Virus record (IMG/VR): IMGVR_UViG_3300017749_000167 | Coordinates: 1-21,312 of that record | From: a virus | Reading direction: 5' to 3' (one strand) | DNA: 21,312 nucleotides | In this document: in pieces, positions 7,532 through 12,104 of the stretch | Numbering within the stretch: the stretch's first letter is position 1 | How the letters are laid out: each line of letters opens with the position of its first letter | Made by a program: the position numbers and the translations under genes | The notes under the pieces: generated by a model | What the model saw: the letters and a program-made list of their open reading frames with translations, nothing else | What the model was told of the DNA's origin: nothing | Databases searched by the model: none

Positions 7532-7682
7532 CGAAATCAAGTGTCATGAGTGTGGTCTTAACATCGCCTTTTACCATACTGGCGGTGTTTACACATGCGC
7601 TCCCTGTGAGCTGAAAAGAATAGGAATACGGCCTGTCTATATTCCTTACAAGAAAAGTCCTTACCAGAAACGTGGCAAGTAG
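7524..7682 (+). CDS. Small zinc-ribbon protein (52 aa)
   Basis: Begins MADEIKCHECGLN and contains a second pair, CAPC, 18 residues after the first, so the CxxC-x(17-18)-CxxC layout of a zinc ribbon is clear. The C-terminal half is basic (YIPYKKSPYQKRGK), which suits nucleic-acid or protein binding. The ATG at 7524 is preferred over the longer open frame from 7428, because it overlaps the upstream stop (ATGGCTGA) and has AGG eight bases before it; the extra N-terminal residues of the long form look non-coding. It is the last right-going gene, and its stop falls at the base of a small hairpin just before the terminator. Function unknown. Confidence 0.72.
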   Translation: MADEIKCHECGLNIAFYHTGGVYTCAPCELKRIGIRPVYIPYKKSPYQKRGK

Positions 7683-7710
7683 CTGTAGTTTTCTTTCATT
7701 TTCCTACAGC
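7682..7710 (+). other. 7-bp inverted repeat at the end of the early operon
   Basis: GCTGTAG (7682-7688) and CTACAGC (7704-7710) form a perfect 7-bp stem with a 15-base pyrimidine-rich loop, starting at the last base of the zinc-ribbon stop codon. No T-run follows, so it is not a classic terminator by itself; it could protect the mRNA end or be chance. Confidence 0.45.
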
Positions 7711-7721
7711 GTTGGTAAGGC

Positions 7722-7769
7722 AAAAAACACCGATACCATTTGTTCTCCCTTGCGGTATCGGTGTTTTTT
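7722..7769. terminator. Bidirectional rho-independent terminator
   Basis: Bases 7722-7737 (AAAAAACACCGATACC) and 7754-7769 are perfect 16-base reverse complements with a 16-base loop. The A-run on the left and T-run on the right mean transcripts from either side end in a GC-containing stem followed by U residues. It lies exactly between the convergent arms and touches the endolysin stop codon at 7771, so it should end both operons. Confidence 0.93.
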
Positions 7770-7770
7770 C

Positions 7771-8187
7771 TTATGCACAACTTCGGATGTTATCTGCGAT
7801 GGTTTGTGCTCTTTGACCCACCTGTCTGGCGTACCTTGAGTCGAGTAATTCATCGGCAGCTATAGCCCATTGCTGGCTGTTCAGAGCCGCTACAGTGGCC
7901 TTAAACTTCATGAGTGTCGGAGTACCCATGTTAAACGCGAGATCGACAAGTGACTCTTGTACTATCTCAGGCATGTCAGAGAAGCTTGGGAAGAGCTTTA
8001 GCAGCTCACCGTGGACGATGTTTATGTCCTCATCGAGCATCTGCATGGCGGTCTCTTCAGAGATGCCTCGGTCATCTAAGTTGCGACCTACGCCTATCGT
8101 GAGTTTGTCACTTGTGCAGCGATAAGGTGTTAGCTTCAGACCCTCATGCAAGATTAGCTGTTCACGCATACGCTTCATGTTAATCAT
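7771..8187 (-). CDS. GH24 endolysin (T4-type lysozyme)
   Basis: A 138-residue muramidase that cleaves peptidoglycan at lysis. The N-terminal active-site block is clear: LILHEGLKLTPYRC...LTIGVGRNL, with Glu15 as the general acid and Thr30 matching T4 Thr26. The residue aligned with T4 Asp20 is Cys24, the E-8-C-5-T variant of the usual E-8-D-5-T triad known in some phage lysozymes. The later segment ESLVDLAFNMG fits the family. No hydrophobic N-terminus is present, so it is not a signal-arrest-release form and should need the holin encoded just upstream. The ATG overlaps the holin stop by four bases; in-frame ATGs at codons 4 and 7 are possible alternatives. Last gene of the late arm. Confidence 0.93.
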   Translation of the reverse strand: MINMKRMREQLILHEGLKLTPYRCTSDKLTIGVGRNLDDRGISEETAMQMLDEDINIVHGELLKLFPSFSDMPEIVQESLVDLAFNMGTPTLMKFKATVAALNSQQWAIAADELLDSRYARQVGQRAQTIADNIRSCA

Positions 8188-8555
8188 TTACCGACACCTT
8201 TCACACGCTCTAGTGTTCTCATTGAACCAAGTCCGAGCATACCCATGAGAACAGGGAGCATCGTTGAAGTATCAGCTTGCGGAATATCAATACCAAACCC
8301 AGCGCATAGAGGAGACACTAAGAAGTTCACCATAAAACCCAGAACACATACCCAAGCGGTAGCTGGTCGCCAAGACGACTGGAACCAGTTTCCTTTTGCG
8401 TCTTGTTTGTTCACCTCGATCTGAGCAAGCGCAATCTGCTGTGCATGTTTCTCAGACATTGTGGCGATTTCATGTGCGATCTTCTGTTTTGTATCTGCGT
8501 CTGGAATGAACTTATCTAGTAGTCCCGTTACGGGGCCGATCAGTGCTTGCAGCAT
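8184..8555 (-). CDS. Holin, 3-TM GTA-type
   Basis: A 123-residue membrane protein with a predicted amphipathic N-terminal half (DTKQKIAHEIATMSEKHAQQIALAQIEVNKQ), a WFQSSWRPATAWVCVLGFMVNFLVSP membrane stretch and a C-terminal hydrophobic segment ending GMLGLGSMRTLERVKGV. The SSWRPA...W and GMLGLG.MRT.E..KG patterns match, from memory, the family of 3-TM holins for gene-transfer-agent release (PF11351), best known from Rhodobacterales. The role would be to open the inner membrane for the endolysin encoded next. AAGGA lies nine bases before the start. The 66 bases separating it from the previous gene hold no convincing gene. Confidence 0.86.
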   Translation of the reverse strand: MLQALIGPVTGLLDKFIPDADTKQKIAHEIATMSEKHAQQIALAQIEVNKQDAKGNWFQSSWRPATAWVCVLGFMVNFLVSPLCAGFGIDIPQADTSTMLPVLMGMLGLGSMRTLERVKGVGK

Positions 8556-8621
8556 CTTGCTTTTCCTTATTCTCTTTAGCTTGTTCTTTTGTTGTATGGT
8601 CGTGCATGTCCCACATGATCA

Positions 8622-8831
8622 CTACTTGTCTCCCTTGTGCTCATGTCCCATCCAGATGCCAAAGACAGCAGTAAGGACACCCATCACGACAGACACAAAG
8701 GCAGACTGTGCAGCCGTAGGTTCGAGCAAGGCCATAAACCATTCAGCGCACCGCCAGCTCATCATCGTAGACGCAAGCATCATGAACCTCGGCAATATCT
8801 TCCAAGCGAGGAACTGTTCAACAGTAATCAT
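8622..8831 (-). CDS. Small two-helix membrane protein in the lysis region
   Basis: A 69-residue protein with two hydrophobic stretches, about residues 12-36 (ILPRFMMLASTMMSW...) and 43-62 (SAFVSVVMGVLTAVFGIWM), and a short charged tail (HEHKGDK). The layout would suit a second holin, antiholin or pinholin, but none is recognised by sequence. The start overlaps the stop of the preceding gene by four bases (ATGA), placing it in the coupled lysis chain. Confidence 0.7.
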   Translation of the reverse strand: MITVEQFLAWKILPRFMMLASTMMSWRCAEWFMALLEPTAAQSAFVSVVMGVLTAVFGIWMGHEHKGDK

Positions 8832-9031
8832 AGCTGTGTTCCTTCGATCTTCTCACACTTGAAGCGTTTAGGTAGAACCGTACCTTTTTCTATTTCTACG
8901 ATAGCGTCACCCATCTCGTAGGCTCTCTGTTCACAGATTTCAAAGGTCGCGTATGGTCCTCTAGTGTCGCTATACTCCCAGCAGTCAGTCGGTGACGCGA
9001 TTGCACACGCCAATACTAATGTCTTAAACAT
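8828..9031 (-). CDS. Small exported cysteine-containing protein
   Basis: A 67-residue protein starting MFKTLVLACAIASPTDCWEY, a short hydrophobic N-terminus that could be a weak signal peptide or anchor, followed by a charged domain with TRGPYATFEICEQRA. Four cysteines (9, 17, 33, 59) could form disulfides in the periplasm. The V-L-A-C around Cys9 is a poor lipobox because Leu occupies the -2 position. It overlaps the previous gene by eight bases and the next by four. Its place suggests a lysis or envelope role; the function is unknown. Confidence 0.68.
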   Translation of the reverse strand: MFKTLVLACAIASPTDCWEYSDTRGPYATFEICEQRAYEMGDAIVEIEKGTVLPKRFKCEKIEGTQL

Positions 9032-9482
9032 TGTTGGCCTCTAGTAAGATTATGATAATGATGTAAAGGCTAAAACCTGCCAGTGAAAGACACACCAGCC
9101 AGTAGAAAATGGATAGCAATGCGTCTTGTCTTTTCATGGCCTTGAGCCTTGCTTGCTTGGCTGCTTCAACTCTTGCTGTTCGAGCTTCGCCACAGAACTT
9201 AACGTAAGCCTGATACATCCCAGCTCTGCCGTAGAGCTGCATGTCAGACCTAAGTTTGTTCTCTAGTTCTCTGACCTTCTCTTGAGCCATGAACTCTTGA
9301 AGGTCGGACTTGCTGCCATCGAGGTTAGTGCCTTTGGATCGGCAAGCCTTATCGACAGCATCTTTAGCGTTAGTAAAATCAGCAACGGCTTTACCAGCTT
9401 TGGTTATCTCGGCACCGTTCTTAACCACCTTCGATATTATTGCGTAGGCGGCATTAGCCGCTGCCAGACTTTCTAAAATCAT
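9024..9482 (-). CDS. Coiled-coil protein with C-terminal membrane anchor
   Basis: A 152-residue protein. Residues 1-120 are mostly helical and charged (MILESLAAANAAYAIISK ..., FMAQEKVRELENKLRSDMQ, GRAGMYQAYVKF) with coiled-coil character. A strongly hydrophobic segment follows at about 122-147 (LLSIFYWLVCLSLAGFSLYIIIIILL), ending in EANNV. Proteins starting MILE.LAAANAA with a GR.G.YQ motif recur near fibre and lysis genes of marine podoviruses in my recollection, without known function. The single C-terminal anchor is opposite to a typical Rz spanin, which has an N-terminal anchor. It overlaps the DUF1289 gene by 29 bases and the next gene by eight. Confidence 0.75.
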   Translation of the reverse strand: MILESLAAANAAYAIISKVVKNGAEITKAGKAVADFTNAKDAVDKACRSKGTNLDGSKSDLQEFMAQEKVRELENKLRSDMQLYGRAGMYQAYVKFCGEARTARVEAAKQARLKAMKRQDALLSIFYWLVCLSLAGFSLYIIIIILLEANNV

Positions 9483-9609
9483 GCACAGGAACTCCCAAGG
9501 GTAAGCTCTCCTTGGGGTGGTTAGTGATTTGTTCTATTGTTCTTGCACATCCCATGCAATACCGTCCTTTAGGGTCTAACTTACAGACACCAATGCAAGG
9601 CGACTTCAT
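9454..9609 (-). CDS. DUF1289 family small cysteine protein
   Basis: A 51-residue protein beginning MKSPCIGVCKLDPKGRYC, with CMGCARTIEQI following. The C-x3-C-x7-C-x2-C layout with the GC.RT.EQI tail is the DUF1289 signature as I know it from proteobacterial chromosomes, where it is described as a predicted iron-sulfur or metal-binding protein without firm function. The start at 9609 is chosen because it overlaps the upstream stop by four bases (ATGA); the open frame runs 25 codons further upstream but those overlap another gene. The part after residue 30 (PKESLPLGVPVHDF) differs from the usual tryptophan-containing tail. It lies among lysis-region membrane genes. Confidence 0.83.
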   Translation of the reverse strand: MKSPCIGVCKLDPKGRYCMGCARTIEQITNHPKESLPLGVPVHDFRKSGSG

Positions 9610-9809
9610 AGCTTCATCAGCAAGGATGCTGCTAGGCCAACGACAATGACCGTTGACCCCATGATCATAGCTTCCAAACGCCACAAGCGTTTATCAAGTG
9701 CGGATAGCTTGTCCTCAACCGAAGCATAACGAACTGCACATTCTTTTTCATGAGCCTCAAGTTCTAAGGCTACACGCAATTCTGGGGTCACAACTTGCTC
9801 TAGCTTCAT
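9606..9809 (-). CDS. Small coiled-coil protein with C-terminal membrane helix
   Basis: A 67-residue protein from the ATG at 9809 (MKLEQVVTPELR). A helical, heptad-like stretch (KECAVRYASVEDKLSALDKRLWRLEAM) is followed by one hydrophobic helix, IMGSTVIVVGLAASLLM. This resembles XhlA-type haemolysin-like lysis proteins in layout, not clearly in sequence. The start at 9809 shares four bases with the upstream stop and is preferred over the ATG six codons earlier. It is followed by DUF1289 through another ATGA overlap. Confidence 0.75.
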   Translation of the reverse strand: MKLEQVVTPELRVALELEAHEKECAVRYASVEDKLSALDKRLWRLEAMIMGSTVIVVGLAASLLMKL

Positions 9810-10189
9810 GCTGGCTTCGTAGGCCAAGACACATCATCGAGTGATGTTGCGCTACTAGTAATGTCACGAAGTGCCTGACGATACGCAGTGCGTTCTGATG
9901 ACATTGTAAGGTCGCTCGATGCCCACCAGTCAGTCGCCGCGATTAGACGGTCACGCTCTGCACGGAGTAGCTTCATAGGCTCTGCTGCTTTTAGTTCAGC
10001 GGCCTTTGCGTTGACGGTTGCCCAGTCAGTACCCCAGTCAGATGGGCTGCTGCTTTCGATAGCTGAACCGTTTGCATCTACGCCAGTTACTTTGCGAAAC
10101 ATCTGGGCAAACTCAGCTTCAGTGGTTGGCTCACCGCGCAACACCCATTCGGTGATGCCTAGTTCGGTTAGTGATTGTGATATGCTCAT
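9806..10189 (-). CDS. Tail-fibre assembly chaperone
   Basis: A 127-residue protein. The N-terminal half (ELGITEWVLRGEPTTEAEF) and the C-terminal LLRAERDRLIAATDWWASSDLT...ERTAYRQALRDIT...SLDDVSWPTKP match the phage tail assembly chaperone pattern (PF16778-like) as I remember it; the LRAERDRLL..TDW core is widespread in such proteins. They are thought to help fold or attach fibres and are usually encoded directly after the fibre genes, as here. AGGAAAAT lies about seven bases before the ATG, in the nine-base gap after the last fibre-like gene. Confidence 0.87.
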   Translation of the reverse strand: MSISQSLTELGITEWVLRGEPTTEAEFAQMFRKVTGVDANGSAIESSSPSDWGTDWATVNAKAAELKAAEPMKLLRAERDRLIAATDWWASSDLTMSSERTAYRQALRDITSSATSLDDVSWPTKPA

Positions 10190-10198
10190 TCTATTTTC

Positions 10199-10711
10199 CT
10201 ATCCTACTAAAAATCCAGAAAATCTACCGTATATACCAAGATATTTTGCGCTAGTGTCTTCAGATAAAACTCGTATTTTTTCTCCAACTGACATATTGAT
10301 TATGCAATGTGCTTGTGTGAACCGACCATGATTATAGTTATGAAAGTTTGATACAGTAGCATCGCTGCTATTTCTGTAATTTAGAATTATTCCAAGCGCG
10401 CCTTCAGTTTGAATTAAACAACTTGCTTGAAAATGATAAAGTCCAGCGACCGGACAAGTAAATTCTGCATTGGTGGTACTATAATTTCCACCAGTATTAT
10501 CATGGAATCCGGCTAAAGATGTATCATTATAAGTTACAACACCATAAGCACCATAACTTGTATAAGCTGATGGCCCTGTAGCTTGAAATGACACTACATT
10601 TCTTGTCAAGGAGCCTAATACTGGTGCGTTTACTTTACCACTGGTATCAACAGTCAGCGCATTAGTACCCGCCGTGTTCTGGATTTGATTAACCTTCAGG
10701 ATGCTTGTCAT
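10199..10711 (-). CDS. Short fibre-like protein with C1q/TNF-type head
   Basis: A 170-residue protein. The first 35 residues (TSILKVNQIQNTAGTNALTVDTSGKV) are a docking-like segment shared with the gene at 11208. From about residue 40 a beta-sandwich of C1q type is suggested by VVSFQATG, VTYNDTSLAGFHDNTGG and FTCPVAGLYHFQAS, ending in GRFSGFLVG. C1q-like heads are trimeric and in phages usually contact receptors or cap fibres. The base composition of the head part is visibly AT-richer than the 5' end and the neighbouring genes, suggesting a swapped domain. It overlaps the upstream gene by four bases. Confidence 0.83.
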   Translation of the reverse strand: MTSILKVNQIQNTAGTNALTVDTSGKVNAPVLGSLTRNVVSFQATGPSAYTSYGAYGVVTYNDTSLAGFHDNTGGNYSTTNAEFTCPVAGLYHFQASCLIQTEGALGIILNYRNSSDATVSNFHNYNHGRFTQAHCIINMSVGEKIRVLSEDTSAKYLGIYGRFSGFLVG

Positions 10712-11211
10712 TGTGCAATCTCCTGAACTAGAAACTTTGATTTTTGACTATAACCCGGATAATTTAATGTTACTTGCCCAGCAGACCACATACCAAGTTG
10801 GACTTTGTACGTTAATGAAGTACCTGCTGCCACAGCGGGTGCATCAAGATGCTGTCTAGTTCCAATCCCAGATATTGTTACTATTCCAGAACCATTCAGA
10901 AGTTGCCAAGCGTCACCCGAAGTACCATTAACGCCATCAATCAACGTAGAGCCTCTCTTAAAGCCAATAGCAGTACCAGTACATGTGCTTTCCATATACA
11001 AAGGACACATTGATATTAAGTATATCTTTGAATTTGCTTGTTTCGTAACAATTGTTAAATCACTACCGGTGACATCTACATAAGCGTAGGTAGTGGTTGA
11101 AACCGTAGTGTCGGTAAATTCATTGTATACTGTTTGTATTACATGATCCGGAATAACCACACCGTTGCCGCTGGTCTTTTCGGTGATTGTATCAACGTAT
11201 AACTGGCTCAT
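10708..11211 (-). CDS. Short fibre-like protein, variable head
   Basis: A 167-residue protein. The N-terminus LYVDTITEKTSGNGVVIPDHVIQTV is a pattern I know from marine phage tail fibres. The rest is beta-rich with alternating small and polar residues (TTVSTTTYAYVDVTGSDLTIV, KIYLISMCPLYMES) and ends KFLVQEIAQ. The HVIQTVYN segment and EIAQ ending are shared with the neighbour at 11208, so the two are likely paralogues with different central parts. GGAG lies seven bases before its start, inside the EIAQ codons of the upstream gene. The role is probably a receptor-binding or fibre-decorating trimer; no fold is recognised for the head. Confidence 0.8.
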   Translation of the reverse strand: MSQLYVDTITEKTSGNGVVIPDHVIQTVYNEFTDTTVSTTTYAYVDVTGSDLTIVTKQANSKIYLISMCPLYMESTCTGTAIGFKRGSTLIDGVNGTSGDAWQLLNGSGIVTISGIGTRQHLDAPAVAAGTSLTYKVQLGMWSAGQVTLNYPGYSQKSKFLVQEIAQ

Positions 11212-11723
11212 TGGGCAATCTCCATTAGGGTCATTGTGCTAACCGAAGCACCACTAGTGGAAGTTTGAGAATATATTGCACTGCCAGACAATAGCTCCAT
11301 TGAACAAAAGTATCTGGTTGCAGAGGTTGTTGCGGGGCTGTCTTCATAGCACATTGGAATCGTGTTAACCGATTCGTCTGTTGTGGCCGTGTAACCCTCT
11401 GGGGAAGACATAATTGCCATAATTGTATTACTTGCTATTGTGCCTTTTCTCAAAACTATTTGACCCCAACCCGCCCCACTAACTTGGATGTTTTGGTTAG
11501 CTAAAATTATAATTTTACTTGTATTAGATTTAGGAGTTATTGTAGCGGCCAAGCCTGTTTCAACTGCACTACCAGTGGCATTTAGAGCAATACCTGTGTT
11601 ATAAGCAACATTTACAACTTGCACAACGTGACCCGCCATAAGCACATTACCACTGCTATCAATCGTGGCAGCAGCAGTACCCGCCGCATTGTTGATTTGG
11701 TCTACATTAAGAATACTAGCCAT
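11208..11723 (-). CDS. Short fibre-like protein, variable head
   Basis: A 171-residue protein starting MASILNVDQINNAAGTAAATIDSSGNV, the same docking-like N-terminus as the gene at 10199, then GHVVQVVNV, equivalent to GHVIQ in other marine fibre proteins, and a beta-rich head (ITPKSNTSKIIILANQNIQV) ending TLMEIAQ. It therefore combines the start type of one neighbour with the junction and ending type of another. Its ATG directly follows the TAG of the upstream gene with no gap, and its own stop overlaps the next start by four bases. No enzymatic motif is seen. Confidence 0.82.
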   Translation of the reverse strand: MASILNVDQINNAAGTAAATIDSSGNVLMAGHVVQVVNVAYNTGIALNATGSAVETGLAATITPKSNTSKIIILANQNIQVSGAGWGQIVLRKGTIASNTIMAIMSSPEGYTATTDESVNTIPMCYEDSPATTSATRYFCSMELLSGSAIYSQTSTSGASVSTMTLMEIAQ

Positions 11724-12104
11724 CTATGCCACCGTCAGGTTTCCGTTGACGGTCAGCGTAGTGCTGCTGTCAATCGTTAAAGGGCCAACAGCCAAAGCGT
11801 TGTCTGTCGAGCCTATGGTTACATTTGAAGTGAGTGTCTGAGCGTGAACACGGAATATGTCACCCTTGCCATTTGTGGTGTCTCCACCAGCACCGTTGTT
11901 ACCATCGAAGTACCCTGCGCCAGCTAAGATGTTAGTCAGGTTTGCACCGGACACCGCTGGCAGTGTCGCAGGAAATCTACCGTCTGGGAGAGTGCCTGTG
12001 GACAAGGCAGACGCATCGTTACTTGCTGGTACGTTGTCCAATGCTGTAGACACAACGTCCCCATTCGCGTCCAAGAGTGACGCGAGGTTATTAGCTTTTG
12101 TCAT
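11724..12104 (-). CDS. Fibre-associated protein
   Basis: A 126-residue protein of low sequence complexity beginning MTKANNLASLLDANGDVV, with STGTLPDGRFPATLPAVSGANLTNI and a repetitive C-terminus (LTIDSSTTLTVNGNLTVA). The TG.LPD.RFPATLPAVSGANLT segment recurs in long tail fibres of marine myo- and podoviruses in my recollection, here as a separate small protein. The C-terminal TLTVNGNLTV rhythm suggests a beta-helix or trimeric fibre strand. The start shares one base with the stop of the long fibre gene and has TTGGAGA about eight bases upstream. Confidence 0.8.
   Translation of the reverse strand: MTKANNLASLLDANGDVVSTALDNVPASNDASALSTGTLPDGRFPATLPAVSGANLTNILAGAGYFDGNNGAGGDTTNGKGDIFRVHAQTLTSNVTIGSTDNALAVGPLTIDSSTTLTVNGNLTVA

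Noticed and set aside
8512-8616. 34-codon minus-strand frame starting MWDMHDHTTKEQ
   Set aside because: It overlaps the holin start and lacks a well-spaced ribosome-binding site (GGGAG is about 15 bases away); the composition is not distinctive. It remains a weak possibility.
8990-9031. Lipoprotein signal in the small cysteine protein (possible Rz1-type outer spanin)
   Set aside because: The hydrophobic stretch before Cys9 is too short and Leu occupies the -2 lipobox position.
9610-9684. Upstream extension of the DUF1289 gene
   Set aside because: The family signature begins right after the internal methionine, and that ATG overlaps the upstream stop in the same ATGA pattern as its neighbours.
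10199-11723. Diversity-generating retroelement acting on the variable fibre heads
   Set aside because: No reverse transcriptase gene and no template-like near-repeat with adenine-specific differences is visible in the window.
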